Positions 27,520 to 36,910 of a stretch of DNA of 64,000 bases are shown here, piece by piece (position 1 is the stretch's first letter; the number at the start of each line of letters is the position of its first letter). Below the pieces are notes generated by a model. That model saw nothing but the letters and a program-made list of their open reading frames with translations, made no database searches and was not told the DNA's origin. This DNA is from Nocardioides halotolerans DSM 19273. GTDB lineage: Bacteria > Actinomycetota > Actinomycetes > Propionibacteriales > Nocardioidaceae. Both the position numbers and the translations under genes were made by a program. The DNA is taken from positions 382,727-446,726 of the forward strand of contig NZ_AUGT01000009.1 of assembly GCF_000422805.1 (NCBI RefSeq), in the 5' to 3' direction.

Positions 27520-28953
27520 TCAGCCGTCGGAGCGCGACCTGGACGGCCGGACGGTCTTGCGGTGGTCGCGGACGTCGGCCAGCGCGGTCATGAAGCTGTC
27601 GGCCCAGGCGGCGACGTCGTGCTTCTTCACGGTCTTGCGCATCGCCTTCATGCGCTTGACGAGGTCCTTCTCGTCGGCCTGGTAGGCCTCGAGCAGCGCG
27701 GACTTCATGCCGTTGATGTCGTAGGGGTTGACCAGCCATGCCTGGCGCAGCTCGTCGGCGGCCCCGGCGAACTCCGAGAGCACCAGCGCCCCCGCGTCGT
27801 CGTACTGCGAGGCGACGTACTCCTTGGCGACGAGGTTCATGCCGTCGCGGTAGGGCGTCACGACCATGATGTCGGCGGCGCGGTAGAGCGCGGCCATCTC
27901 CTCGCGCGGGTACGACGAGTGCAGGTAGCTGATCGCCGGGCGGCCGATCTTGCCGTGGTCGCCGTTGATCCGGCCGACCAGCCGGTCGGTCTCGTCGCGC
28001 AGCCGCTGGTACTCCTCCACCTGCTCCCGCGAGGGGACGGCCACCTGGACGAACACGGCGTCCTCGACGTCGAAGTGGTCGTCGGCGAGGAGCTCGGCGT
28101 AGGCGCGCAGCCGGGCGTAGATGCCCTTGGTGTAATCGAGCCGGTCGATGCCGAGGAAGATCTTGCGGGGGTCGCCGAGCGCGCTGCGGATCTCCTTGGT
28201 CCGGGCGGTCACCTCGGGCGTCTGCGCGAGCTCCTCGAAGCCCTGGGTGTCGATCGAGATCGGGAACGCCGCCGCGCGGACCGTCCGCCCGTCGGGCAGG
28301 TAGACCAGGTCGCGGTGCGTCTTGTGGCCCACGCGCTGGCGGACCAGCCGGACGAAGTTGGCCGCCCCGCCGGGCAGCTGGAAGCCGACCAGGTCGGCTC
28401 CGAGCAGGCCCTCGAGCAGCTGGCGGCGCCACGGCAGCTGCTGGAACAGCTCGGCCGGGGGGAACGGGATGTGCAGGTAGAAGCCGATGCGGAGGTCCGG
28501 CCGGAGCTCGCGCAGCATCTGGGGGACCAGCTGCATCTGGTAGTCCTGCACCCACACCAGCGCGCCCTCATTGGCCAGCTCGGCGGCCTGGTCGGCGAAC
28601 CGCCGGTTGACCGCGACGTAGGAGTCCCACCACTCGCGGTGGAACTCCGGCTTGGCCACGAGGTCGTGGTAGAGCGGCCAGAGCGTCCCGTTGGAGAAGC
28701 CCTCGTAGTGGCCCTCGATCTCCTCGGCGGTCATGGACATCGGGTGCAGGTCGAGGCCGTCGACCTCGAACGGCTCGAGGTCCTGCTCGGTGCCGCCCGG
28801 CCAGCCCAGCCACACGCCGTTCTCCGCACGCATGACGGGCTCGATCGCCGTGACCAGCCCGCCCGGGGAGGGGCGCCACTCCGAGGTTCCGTCAGGGCGC
28901 TCGGCCCGGTCGACCGGCAGCCGGTTCGCGACGATCACCAAGTCATGGCCCAC
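27520..28953 (-). CDS. otsA: Trehalose-6-phosphate synthase (GT20)
   Basis: A 477-residue GT20 glycosyltransferase that joins UDP- or GDP-glucose to glucose-6-phosphate. The N-terminal [24 protein letters not shown] (catalytic-site Asp), [10 protein letters not shown] and the C-terminal [13 protein letters not shown] with nucleotide-binding Glu are intact. The GTG at 28953 gives the family N-terminus directly. The phosphatase otsB is 4.8 kb away in the opposite orientation, so the pathway is split over two transcripts. Trehalose serves as osmoprotectant and, in actinobacteria, a glycolipid precursor. Confidence 0.95.
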   Translation of the reverse strand: MGHDLVIVANRLPVDRAERPDGTSEWRPSPGGLVTAIEPVMRAENGVWLGWPGGTEQDLEPFEVDGLDLHPMSMTAEEIEGHYEGFSNGTLWPLYHDLVAKPEFHREWWDSYVAVNRRFADQAAELANEGALVWVQDYQMQLVPQMLRELRPDLRIGFYLHIPFPPAELFQQLPWRRQLLEGLLGADLVGFQLPGGAANFVRLVRQRVGHKTHRDLVYLPDGRTVRAAAFPISIDTQGFEELAQTPEVTARTKEIRSALGDPRKIFLGIDRLDYTKGIYARLRAYAELLADDHFDVEDAVFVQVAVPSREQVEEYQRLRDETDRLVGRINGDHGKIGRPAISYLHSSYPREEMAALYRAADIMVVTPYRDGMNLVAKEYVASQYDDAGALVLSEFAGAADELRQAWLVNPYDINGMKSALLEAYQADEKDLVKRMKAMRKTVKKHDVAAWADSFMTALADVRDHRKTVRPSRSRSDG

Positions 28954-28976
28954 GACTCCAGCCTAGGCATGCGCCG

Positions 28977-29015
28977 GGCGGCGTACTCCACCCCTGGGGA
29001 GTGAGGTACGCCGCC
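28977..29015. terminator. Hairpin 3' of the exported protein gene
   Basis: Stem GGCGGCGTAC (28977-28986) with its complement (29006-29015); an inner ACTCC/GGAGT extends pairing across the loop. It lies 17 bases past the stop of the gene at 29032-29685 and upstream of otsA, both on the minus strand. Confidence 0.6.
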
Positions 29016-29031
29016 GGGCGTAGGCCATGGC

Positions 29032-29685
29032 CTAGCCGTTGGAGTCGCTGGCGACGGTGGTGATCGTCATCGAGCGCAGGGCGACGAAGGTGTCCGACCC
29101 GGCGGTGACGCACAGCCGCACGGAGTGGTTGCCGGGGGCGACCTGGGCCAGGTAGTCGATCGGGACCGTCACCTGCACCGTGGTGTTGCCGACGCTGCTG
29201 TGGCTGTAGCCACCTCCGCTCTCGGCGCAGGCGCCGTCGAGCGAGGGCCACACGCGGACGTTGGCCGCCCCGCCGGCGAAGGTGGCGGTCGCGGTCACGT
29301 GGAGGTAGCCGACGCCCGCAGGAACCGTGATGCCCAGCGGGTTCATGACCTGCACGGGGCTGCCGCCGGCGACGGGGCTCGTGCCGGTGAGGAACGCGTG
29401 CGCGCTCCGGTCCAGGAACGTGGCCGGCGCCTTGCCGTCCAGCTGCGCGCTGTTGCCCGCGGACGTGGCCGTGGTCGCCGTGGTCGCGGAGGTCGCACTG
29501 TCGGCGGTGGCCGCGTGGGCGACGGAGAGGCTCGCGGCCTTCTTGTCGACGACCTTGGCGGCCAGCTTCTTGACGGTCGACCTCGTGATGCCCGAGGCGG
29601 TCGCTGACCCGGCCGTGCCGAGCGCGAGTGCCGCGACGAGGGAGAGGACGAGGACGGAGAGAGGGAGCGATACGCGTGTTCTCAT
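29032..29685 (-). CDS. Exported protein with a Ser/Ala/Thr repeat stretch
   Basis: A 217-residue secreted protein: signal peptide (MRTRVSLPLSVLVLSLVAALALGTAGSATA), a helical Lys/Ala segment (KKLAAKVVDKKAA), a Ser/Ala/Thr run (ADSATSATTATTATSAG), then NSAQLDGKAPATFLDR, a pattern seen in many actinobacterial exported proteins next to collagen-like or beta-rich domains, and a C-terminal beta domain with two cysteines that may pair. Function unknown. Divergent from the histidine kinase gene with a 152-base gap. Confidence 0.75.
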   Translation of the reverse strand: MRTRVSLPLSVLVLSLVAALALGTAGSATASGITRSTVKKLAAKVVDKKAASLSVAHAATADSATSATTATTATSAGNSAQLDGKAPATFLDRSAHAFLTGTSPVAGGSPVQVMNPLGITVPAGVGYLHVTATATFAGGAANVRVWPSLDGACAESGGGYSHSSVGNTTVQVTVPIDYLAQVAPGNHSVRLCVTAGSDTFVALRSMTITTVASDSNG

Positions 29686-29837
29686 GCGGTCAGTCTGTCC
29701 GGCGCGACGGGCCGGTGACAGGTGGCTGGCAGGAGGTTTCCGCGCGGTCCTCCCTACGGCGATGTCGGGCTGGCCCCACCCCCACGCGTGGTGCTGGCAG
29801 GATCGTGCCGGCGACCGGTCACGACGAGGCTGGAGCC

Positions 29838-31154
29838 ATGACGCAGACCATGACCGTTCCCCTGAGCCAGCCGAGCCGGCCCGACGAGGCGCTGGCGCGC
29901 CCGCGCGGCGTACGCCGGGTGCTGCTGGACTCGGGCTACGCCCTCTCGGCGTTCTTCGTGTCGCTGTCGGCCTGCGTCGTCGTCGCCGTCCTGCTCTCGG
30001 TCGGCCTCGGCCTCGCCGCCCTGATCTTCGGGCTGGTGCTGGTGTCGATGTCCGTGCTGGTCGCCCGCGGCTTCGCCCGCGTGGAGCGGACGAGGCTGCG
30101 CTCGATGCTGGGCCGGCCGGCGGCCTCGCCCGCCTACCTCACCCCGGCGCCGACCGACTCCTACTGGCGTCGGACGCTCACGCCGCTGCGCGACCCCCAG
30201 TCGTGGCTCGACATCGTGTGGAGCCTGATCGGGATCGTGACCGGCTCGCTCGCGTTCGGGCTCGCCCTCGCCTGGTGGGCCGGGGCCGCCGGTGGGCTCA
30301 CCTACTGGTTCTGGCAGCGGTGGCTGCCGATCGACCGCGACGACGCCACCACGCTGGCCTCGCTCATCGGGCTCGGCGACGGCCGCACCCCCGAGATCTG
30401 GCTCAACCTCGGGATCGGGGTCTTCGCGCTCGTCACGCTGCCGGTGGTCGTCCGCTTCGCCGCCACGGTGCACGGCAGCCTGGCGTCGGTGCTCCTGTGC
30501 AGCCGGGCCGAGCTGCAGGAGCACGTGCACCGCGTCGAGGGCGGCCGCGACGCCGCCCGACAGGCGGAGGCCGCCTCGCTGCGTCGGTTGGAGCGCGACA
30601 TCCACGACGGGCCGCAGCAGCGCCTGGTCCGGCTGAGCATGGACCTCGGGCGCGCGCGCAAGCAGCTCGGTGAGGACCCCGAGCGCGCCGGCGAGACCAT
30701 CGACGCGGCGCTGCTCCAGGCGCGCGAGACGGTCGACGAGCTGCGCTCGCTCTCGCGCGGCATCGCCCCGCCGCTGCTGGTCGACCGCGGTCTGGCCGCC
30801 GCCCTCCGCGAGCTGACCGTGCGCAGCGAGGTGCCGGTCGAGGCGACCGTCGACGTCCCCGACACGCTGCCGCCGCACGTCGAGACGGCGATCTACTTCG
30901 TGGTCGCCGAGGCGCTCACCAACATCGCCAAGCACAGCGGCGCCTCCCGCGCGTCGGTCGGCGTCTGGATCGAGTACGGCGGCGTCGAGGTCCGCGTCGA
31001 GGACGACGGCACCGGTGGTGCGCACCTCGCGAAGGGCAGCGGCCTGGCAGGTCTCCAGCAGCGGGTGCTGGCCGCCGACGGACGTCTCGAGGTGACCTCG
31101 CCCGAGGGCGGCCCGACCGTGGTCGCCGCCTGGCTGCAGTTCGGAGGGTCATGA
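29838..31154 (+). CDS. NarL-type sensor histidine kinase
   Basis: A 438-residue membrane sensor kinase. Four to five hydrophobic segments (about 30-75, 120-150, 190-215) form a membrane sensor without a large extracellular domain. The HisKA_3 dimerisation domain carries the phosphoacceptor His in RRLERDIHDGPQQRLV, followed by HATPase_c with N-box EALTNIAKHS and DDGTGG/GSGLAGL glycine loops. Its stop overlaps the response regulator start (ATGA), making a coupled two-component system. Signal and targets unknown. Confidence 0.93.
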   Translation: MTQTMTVPLSQPSRPDEALARPRGVRRVLLDSGYALSAFFVSLSACVVVAVLLSVGLGLAALIFGLVLVSMSVLVARGFARVERTRLRSMLGRPAASPAYLTPAPTDSYWRRTLTPLRDPQSWLDIVWSLIGIVTGSLAFGLALAWWAGAAGGLTYWFWQRWLPIDRDDATTLASLIGLGDGRTPEIWLNLGIGVFALVTLPVVVRFAATVHGSLASVLLCSRAELQEHVHRVEGGRDAARQAEAASLRRLERDIHDGPQQRLVRLSMDLGRARKQLGEDPERAGETIDAALLQARETVDELRSLSRGIAPPLLVDRGLAAALRELTVRSEVPVEATVDVPDTLPPHVETAIYFVVAEALTNIAKHSGASRASVGVWIEYGGVEVRVEDDGTGGAHLAKGSGLAGLQQRVLAADGRLEVTSPEGGPTVVAAWLQFGGS

Positions 31155-31792
31155 AGATCGTCGTCGCGGACGACTCCCTGCTGCTGCGCGAGGGGCTGCA
31201 GCTGCTGCTCGTCGAGGCCGGGCACGAGGTCGTGGCCGCCGTCGGCGACGGCCCGTCGTACGTCGCGGCGACCCTCGACCACCGCCCCGACGTCGGGGTC
31301 GTCGACGTGCGCATGCCGCCCAGCCACACCGACGAGGGCCTGCGCGCCGCGGTCGAGGTGCGCCGGGCGTGGCCGGCCGCGCGGATCATGGTGCTGTCGC
31401 AGTACGTCGAGGTCTCGTACGCCGACGACCTGCTGGCCGCGGGCGACGGAGGTGTGGGCTACCTGCTCAAGGACAGGGTGAGCGACCTCGACGACTTCCT
31501 CGAGGCGCTGGCCACGGTGGCGGCCGGGGGCACGGTGCTCGACCCGCAGGTCGTCGCCCAGCTGATGAGCCGCCGCCGCGACCCGCTCGGCGGACTCACC
31601 CCGCGCGAGCGGGAGGTGCTCGCGCTGATGGCCGAGGGCAGGTCCAACGCGGCGATCTCCGAGGCCCTGGTCGTCACCGAGGGCGCGATCGAGAAGCACA
31701 CCCAGCGGATCTTCGCCAAGCTCGGCCTGCTGCCCGACGACGGCCAGCACCGCAGGGTGCTGGCTGTGGTGCGGTTCCTGCGGGCCGGGTGA
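31151..31792 (+). CDS. NarL/FixJ-family response regulator
   Basis: A 213-residue response regulator with a receiver domain (acid pocket D7-D8, phosphoacceptor D52 in VVDVRMP, Lys near 106 in LLKDR) and a LuxR-type HTH at the C-terminus (LTPREREVLALMAEGRSNAAISEALVVTEGAIEKHTQRIFAKLGL). It is translationally coupled to the preceding histidine kinase, its cognate partner. It ends 3 bases before the convergent oxidoreductase stop. Confidence 0.94.
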   Translation: MKIVVADDSLLLREGLQLLLVEAGHEVVAAVGDGPSYVAATLDHRPDVGVVDVRMPPSHTDEGLRAAVEVRRAWPAARIMVLSQYVEVSYADDLLAAGDGGVGYLLKDRVSDLDDFLEALATVAAGGTVLDPQVVAQLMSRRRDPLGGLTPREREVLALMAEGRSNAAISEALVVTEGAIEKHTQRIFAKLGLLPDDGQHRRVLAVVRFLRAG

Positions 31793-31795
31793 GCG

Positions 31796-32785
31796 TCAGC
31801 GGTCCCCGGCGTACCGCACGCCCACCATCGCCCTCAGCGCGTCCATCTGCCGCATGATCGTGAGGGTCTGCGCGTGCGGGACCAGCGGGCTCTCGAGCAG
31901 GCCCGCGTCCACGCAGCGGGCGAACTCGATCGCCTCGTGCGCCATGCCGCCGCCGATCACCGGCTCGCGGCCCTCGACGACGGTCGCTCCGCCGTCGCCG
32001 GTGGCGGGGGTGTACGTCGCCACCCGGGGGTGGAAGAAGTCCTCCATGACGAGACGGCCGCGGTCGGTGGCGAGCTCGGCGCGGTGGGCGGAGCACGAGG
32101 TCAGGGAGGCGGTCATCGTGGCGAGCGCGCCGCCCGGGTAGCGGCCCGCGACGGCGATGTCGAGGTCGATCCCGGTCGGGGACAGCGACGCCGTCGCCGT
32201 GAGCTCCTCCGCCTCGCCGAGGAAGAGGTGCGCGACCGTCAGCGGGTAGATGCCCATGTCGAGCAGCGCTCCCGCCCCCAGCTCGGGGTCGAGGAGGCGG
32301 TCCTCGGGCGGGAGGTCGACCACGAACCCCATCTCCGCGTGCAGCTGCCGCGGCGCACCGAAGGCGCCCTCCCGCAGCCCCTGCTGCACGGCCAGCACCA
32401 CCGGGTGGCACGCCGTCCACATCGCCTCCATCAGCAGGCGGTCGTGGCGCTGGGCCAGCGCGAACAGCTGCTCGGCGTCCGCGGCCCGCAGGGTGAGCGG
32501 TTTCTCGCAGAGCACGTGCTTGCCGGCCTCCAGCGCGGCGGTGACGTGCTCGACGTGGAGGGCGTGCGGCGACGCGACGTACACCGCGTCGACCGCGTCG
32601 TCGGCGAGCAGCTCGGCGTAGGAGCCGTACGCTGAGGCGAAGCCGAGCTCGCGGGCGAACGCCGAGGCCCGCTCCAGCGAGCGCGAGCCGACGGCCGTGA
32701 GCTCCGCGCCGGGCACCAGCGCCAGGTCGCGGGCGAAGGTGCGGGCGATGCGTCCGGGCCCGAGGACCCCCCAGCGGAGCGTCAT
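31796..32785 (-). CDS. Gfo/Idh/MocA-family oxidoreductase
   Basis: A 329-residue NAD(P)-dependent dehydrogenase. The Rossmann motif GVLGPGRIA at the N-terminus and the family EKPLTL motif with the catalytic Lys (CEKPL, about residue 94) are intact, and the C-terminal alpha/beta domain is complete. Members act on sugars, inositols or trans-dihydrodiols. Convergent with the response regulator; an unlinked housekeeping gene by context. Confidence 0.9.
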   Translation of the reverse strand: MTLRWGVLGPGRIARTFARDLALVPGAELTAVGSRSLERASAFARELGFASAYGSYAELLADDAVDAVYVASPHALHVEHVTAALEAGKHVLCEKPLTLRAADAEQLFALAQRHDRLLMEAMWTACHPVVLAVQQGLREGAFGAPRQLHAEMGFVVDLPPEDRLLDPELGAGALLDMGIYPLTVAHLFLGEAEELTATASLSPTGIDLDIAVAGRYPGGALATMTASLTSCSAHRAELATDRGRLVMEDFFHPRVATYTPATGDGGATVVEGREPVIGGGMAHEAIEFARCVDAGLLESPLVPHAQTLTIMRQMDALRAMVGVRYAGDR

Positions 32786-32846
32786 GGATGGACCCTAGGG
32801 CGCCCGGAGCGTTCCGGACGCCCGTCCGGCACGCCGAGGCACTGAA

Positions 32847-32881
32847 TGACATCGGTGTGATTCGTCGCCTACCATGACCGC
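32847..32881 (+). promoter_or_regulatory. Leaderless promoter of the DUF3263 gene
   Basis: A -10 TACCAT (32870-32875) lies 6 bases before the ATG at 32882, with TGACAT (32847-32852) at 17-base spacing as -35. No Shine-Dalgarno is seen, so translation probably starts at the transcript's 5' end. Confidence 0.6.
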
Positions 32882-33181
32882 ATGGACGCGGCGAACGTCG
32901 GACGCCCCGACGCGGAGCAGGTGGGGCAGTCCGCCCTGAGCGACCGCGACCGCGAGATCCTCGAGTTCGAGCGGCACTGGTGGAAGTACGCCGGCGCCAA
33001 GGAGACCGCGGTCCGCGAGAAGTTCGACATGTCCTCCACCCGCTACTACCAGGTCCTCAACGCCCTGATCGACCGGCCCGAGGCCCTCGAGGCGGACCCT
33101 CTCCTGGTGCGCCGGCTGCGCCGGCTGCGCGCCGCCCGCCAGCGGCAGCGCTCGGCCCGGCGGCTCGGCTTCGAGGTCTGA
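32882..33181 (+). CDS. DUF3263 domain-containing protein
   Basis: A 99-residue actinobacterial protein. The conserved core LSDRDREILEFERHWWKYAGAKETAVREKFDMSSTRYYQVLNALIDRPEAL has the look of a helix-turn-helix (KETAVREKFDMSSTRYYQVLNALI), so DNA binding is likely, although the family is uncharacterised. It precedes the LytR_C gene by 2 bases; this pair is commonly adjacent in actinobacteria as far as I know. Confidence 0.93.
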   Translation: MDAANVGRPDAEQVGQSALSDRDREILEFERHWWKYAGAKETAVREKFDMSSTRYYQVLNALIDRPEALEADPLLVRRLRRLRAARQRQRSARRLGFEV

Positions 33182-33183
33182 AC

Positions 33184-33669
33184 GTGCGCGACGAGCGCGG
33201 CGTGGTCTTCCCCTCGCCGGTCGTGATCCTCAGCGTGGTCGCGGTCGCGATGGCGGGCATCGCCTTCGTGGCCACCCGCGACAGCGCGCCCGAGGAGAAG
33301 CAGATCAGCACGATCTCCCAGTCCGAGACCACGCCGACGCCGACTCCGGACCCGACGCCCAGCAAGCCGCCGAAGCCACCGAAGCCGCAGGTCGACCGCT
33401 CGAAGGTCTACGTGGTGGTCTTCAACAACTCCAACGTCCAGGGCCTGGCCGGCCGGGTCGCCGCGAGGGCCACGCAGATCGGGTGGCAGGTCGTCGGCTC
33501 CGACAACTGGTACGGCACCATCCCGACGTCCACGGTCTACTACCCGAAGCGACTGCAGCGCGCCGGCGAGCTGCTCGCCCTCGACCTCGGCATCCAGCGC
33601 ACCGCCCCGGCCGTCGACCCGATGCGCCTCGACCGGCTCACGGTCATCCTCACCGGACCTCTCGACTAA
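33184..33669 (+). CDS. LytR C-terminal domain protein, membrane-anchored
   Basis: A 161-residue protein with an N-terminal signal-anchor (about 9-30), a Thr/Pro/Lys-rich periplasmic linker (about 45-70) and a LytR_C domain (KVYVVVFNNSNVQGLAGRVAARATQIGWQVVG...). Such stand-alone LytR_C proteins are envelope-associated in actinobacteria and lack the LCP catalytic domain, so they are thought to act as cell-wall accessory proteins. It is the second gene of the DUF3263 operon and precedes otsB by 56 bases. Confidence 0.88.
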   Translation: MRDERGVVFPSPVVILSVVAVAMAGIAFVATRDSAPEEKQISTISQSETTPTPTPDPTPSKPPKPPKPQVDRSKVYVVVFNNSNVQGLAGRVAARATQIGWQVVGSDNWYGTIPTSTVYYPKRLQRAGELLALDLGIQRTAPAVDPMRLDRLTVILTGPLD

Positions 33670-33725
33670 GGCTCCCCCTCGCGGGCATCTCCTCGCGCAC
33701 GCGCGTCGTGTGGTGGGGTGGGTGC

Positions 33726-34571
33726 ATGGAGTTCACCGCGGAGGTAGGTGAGCAGCGGTACGCCGCGGTGGTCCGGGCCGCCGCCGAGACCGTCGTCGGC
33801 CTCGACTTCGACGGAACGCTCGCGCCGATCGTCGCGGACCCCTCGCAGGCCACGATCCACCCCGACGCCGCGCAGGTCCTCGTCGACCTCGCCGGCCAGG
33901 TCCGCGCGGTCGCCGTCGTCACCGGCCGGCCGGCGCGGCAGGCGCTCGACCTCGGCGGGCTCGAGCGGGTCGGCAACACCATCGGCGACGCCGGCAAGGA
34001 GCTCTACCTCTTCGGGCAGTACGGCAACGAGCGCTGGACGTCGACCGACCGGCGGGTGATCTCGCCCCGGCCTCCGGCCGGGCTGGCGTCGTTCACCGCC
34101 GAGCTGCCGCGGCTGCTGCGGCGCCTGGGCGCGGAGGACGCGCACGTCGAGGAGAAGGGGCTGGCCGTGGCGGTGCACACCCGCCGGCTGGCTGACTCCG
34201 ACCGGGCGTTCGAGAGCCTGCTGCCGGCGCTCGAGGAGCTCGCCGGCCGCTACGACCTCGTCGTCGAGCCCGGTCGCCAGGTGGTCGAGGTGCGGTCGAG
34301 CGGCATGCACAAGGGGATCGCGGTGCAGAAGCTGGTCGACGAGCTGGACCCGGGCGGGTTCGTCTTCGTCGGCGACGACCTCGGCGACGTCGAGGCCTTC
34401 GAGGCGGTGGCCGGCCTGGCGCGGAAGGGCCTCCCGACGCTGCTCGTGTGCTCGGCGTCGGAGGAGGAGAGCGCGCTGGTCGAGCTCGCCGACGTGCTGG
34501 TCCACGGCCCCGACGGGGTCCTCGACCTGCTCCGCCAGCTCACCGCGGACGCGGCGAGCCTGCGCGCGTAG
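33726..34571 (+). CDS. otsB: Trehalose-6-phosphate phosphatase
   Basis: A 281-residue HAD-superfamily phosphatase that completes trehalose synthesis from OtsA product. Motif I GLDFDGTLAP (nucleophile and acid/base Asp), motif II VVTGR, the cap region with YGNERW, Lys of motif III in MHKGIA, and motif IV FVGDDLGDVEAF are intact. The ATG at 33726 was chosen for the family N-terminus. It may be read through from the DUF3263/LytR_C genes, as only 56 bases intervene and no hairpin is obvious. Confidence 0.94.
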   Translation: MEFTAEVGEQRYAAVVRAAAETVVGLDFDGTLAPIVADPSQATIHPDAAQVLVDLAGQVRAVAVVTGRPARQALDLGGLERVGNTIGDAGKELYLFGQYGNERWTSTDRRVISPRPPAGLASFTAELPRLLRRLGAEDAHVEEKGLAVAVHTRRLADSDRAFESLLPALEELAGRYDLVVEPGRQVVEVRSSGMHKGIAVQKLVDELDPGGFVFVGDDLGDVEAFEAVAGLARKGLPTLLVCSASEEESALVELADVLVHGPDGVLDLLRQLTADAASLRA

Positions 34572-34614
34572 CCGCACACCCGGGCACCCCGTCCGGGCAT
34601 CCACGCGGGCACGA

Positions 34615-34678
34615 CCCCAGGGACGAGCTGGGGCACGACCTAGACCCGTCCGGCACCGCGCATGGCCCGAGCGGGCCA
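34615..34678. terminator. Hairpins in the otsB to GGDEF-EAL gap
   Basis: The gap 34572-34750 holds two short stems: CCCCAG/CTGGGG (34615-34633) and the perfect TGGCCC-gagc-GGGCCA (34663-34678). They are plausible terminators for otsB. No small gene is supported here. Confidence 0.4.
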
Positions 34679-34750
34679 CTCCGGGCACCGTCCGTGCACA
34701 GTTTCGCGCATTCGCCTCCGCGCCGGCCCGGTCGTACCGACGATGGGGGC

Positions 34751-36910
34751 GTGCTGCTCCGTGCACGTCCCGTGACGGTCATGGTCCCGCTGGTCGCTGC
34801 GACCGGTGGGTACCTCCTCCTGCCCTCGGGACCCGTCCGCGACGCCGCGTTCGCGCTGATCGGCCTCGCGTGCGTGGTGACGGCGTTCGTCGGGCTGCAC
34901 CTGCACGCGCCGCGGCGCCAGGCCGGGTGGTTCCTCGTCATCAGCGGGTTCCTCGGCTGGGTCGTCGGGGACGCGCTGTTCTCCCTGCAGACGGCCTGGG
35001 GCGTGACCGCCTATCCGGCGCCGGCCGACGCGGTCTACCTCGTGGCGTACCTGCTGATGGCCGCGGGGCTGGTCGTGATGGTGCGCCGCAGGGCGGGGAA
35101 CGGCGACCTCGCCGCCGTGCTCGACGCCACGATCGTCGCCACCGGGGCCGCGGTGGTGGCGGGCGTCTTCGTGCTCGCCCCGGTGGCCTCCGACTCGAGC
35201 CTGAGCGCCCTCGGCAAGCTGACCAGCGCCTTCTACCCGGCCGCGGACATCCTGCTGCTGGCGATCCTGGTGCGGTTCTGGGCGACCCCGAGCGCGCGGA
35301 CGACGTCGTTCCGGCTCCTGGTCTGTGCGTTCGGGTTCATCTTCGCCGGCGACGCCTACTACACGACGACCACGATCATGACCGGCGGCGTGGAGTCGCA
35401 GCTGGCCAACGACTTCGTCTGGTTCGCGGGCTACATCCTCATCGCGGGTGCGACCTGGGACCGCTCGGTGCACGACCTGGCCGAGCCGGCGCCGGGCCTC
35501 GAGGACGTCTCCGACCCGACCAAGAGGCTGCTGCTGCTCACCGGCGGGCTGCTGCTCCCACCGGTGACGCTGCTCGGAGACGGCCTCGACGGCGAGGTCT
35601 CCCAGTGGCCGATCGTGCTGATCGGGTCGGTGCTGCTGTCGCTGCTGGTGCTGATGCGGATGGCCGGCCTCCTCACCGTCGTGCGCGCGCAGGCCGTCCA
35701 GCTGGCCGGGCTCGCCCGCTCGGACGCCCTGACCGGCGTGCCCAACCGCCGGAGCTGGGACCACGAGCTGTCCCGTGCCTGCCGCACCGCGGAGGACCAG
35801 GGCACGCCGCTCACGCTCGCGCTCCTCGACCTCGACCACTTCAAGACCTACAACGACATCCACGGCCACCCGGCGGGGGACCTGCTGCTCAAGGAGGCGA
35901 CCGCGGGCTGGGTCCAGCACCTCAGCGGCGCGGAGGTGCTCGCCCGCGTCGGTGGCGAGGAGTTCGCCGTGCTGCTGCCCGACCACGACGCCGAGTCGGC
36001 GCGCGCCCGGGTCCTCGAGCTGCTGGCGAGCACGCCGCGCGGGCAGACGTTCTCGGCCGGCGTGGCCACCTGGCAGCCCGGCACCGAGCCCGCCGTCGCG
36101 GTGGCCGCCGCGGACCGCGCGCTCTACGACGCGAAGCGGTCGGGCCGCAACCGGATCTGCCTGGCGCCGTTCGTCCCGTCGGGCACGGTCCTGCAGCAGC
36201 CCCGCATTGCCCTCCAGCCGATGGTGGACCTCGCGACCGGCGAGCCGGTGGCGGTCGAGGCGCTCAGCAGGTTCCGCGAGCAGCGGCCCGTGGAGGTCTT
36301 CGAGCAGGCCCGCACACTCGGCCGGCTCTCGGAGCTCGAGGCGGCGGCGATCACCGCGGCCCGGGCCGTCGCGCGGCCCGGACTGCTCCTCTCGGTCAAC
36401 GTCGACATCGCCTCGCTGCCCTCGCCCCGGATCCGCGAGTCGCTGTCCGGTGACCTCACGGGCATGGTGCTCGAGGTGACCGAGCACACCCACACGCCCG
36501 TCGACCCGGAGGCGCTCGGCGACGTCCAGGCCGCGCTGCGCGACTACCGCGAGCGCGGCGCCCTCATCGCCGTCGACGACTGGGGGACCGGCTACTCCGA
36601 CATGGACCGGCTCGAGCTGCTCCAGCCCGAGATCGTGAAGATCGACATGTCCATCGTCCACGACCTCGACTCCGCGCGGCACCAGGCCCTCGTCGGCTCG
36701 GTGCTCGCGTGGGCCAACCGCCGGCACGCCCGCGTGTGCGCCGAGGGTGTCGAGACCGAGGCCCAGCTCGAGCGCCTGCGCCGCCTCGGCGTCCACCTCG
36801 GGCAGGGGTTCCACCTGGGGCATCCCGCGCTCGCCGAGGATCTCGGACCGGGCACGACCTCCAGTGTCGTCGCGCGCGACGGCAGCGAGTCCGAAACCAT
36901 TCCGCGGTGA
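34751..36910 (+). CDS. Membrane GGDEF-EAL protein, both active-site motifs intact
   Basis: A 719-residue putative cyclic-di-GMP enzyme. About nine hydrophobic segments form an N-terminal membrane sensor (1-310). The GGDEF domain has RVGGEEF and the inhibition-site region upstream; the EAL domain has VEALSRF, VLEVTEH, DDWGTGYSDM, VKIDMSIV and CAEGVE, so both cyclase and phosphodiesterase sites are kept. The GTG at 34751 after GATGGGGGC is used; ATG 34781 would remove 10 residues. A GTGA overlap joins it to a paralogue. Direction of net activity cannot be read from sequence. Confidence 0.9.
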   Translation: MLLRARPVTVMVPLVAATGGYLLLPSGPVRDAAFALIGLACVVTAFVGLHLHAPRRQAGWFLVISGFLGWVVGDALFSLQTAWGVTAYPAPADAVYLVAYLLMAAGLVVMVRRRAGNGDLAAVLDATIVATGAAVVAGVFVLAPVASDSSLSALGKLTSAFYPAADILLLAILVRFWATPSARTTSFRLLVCAFGFIFAGDAYYTTTTIMTGGVESQLANDFVWFAGYILIAGATWDRSVHDLAEPAPGLEDVSDPTKRLLLLTGGLLLPPVTLLGDGLDGEVSQWPIVLIGSVLLSLLVLMRMAGLLTVVRAQAVQLAGLARSDALTGVPNRRSWDHELSRACRTAEDQGTPLTLALLDLDHFKTYNDIHGHPAGDLLLKEATAGWVQHLSGAEVLARVGGEEFAVLLPDHDAESARARVLELLASTPRGQTFSAGVATWQPGTEPAVAVAAADRALYDAKRSGRNRICLAPFVPSGTVLQQPRIALQPMVDLATGEPVAVEALSRFREQRPVEVFEQARTLGRLSELEAAAITAARAVARPGLLLSVNVDIASLPSPRIRESLSGDLTGMVLEVTEHTHTPVDPEALGDVQAALRDYRERGALIAVDDWGTGYSDMDRLELLQPEIVKIDMSIVHDLDSARHQALVGSVLAWANRRHARVCAEGVETEAQLERLRRLGVHLGQGFHLGHPALAEDLGPGTTSSVVARDGSESETIPR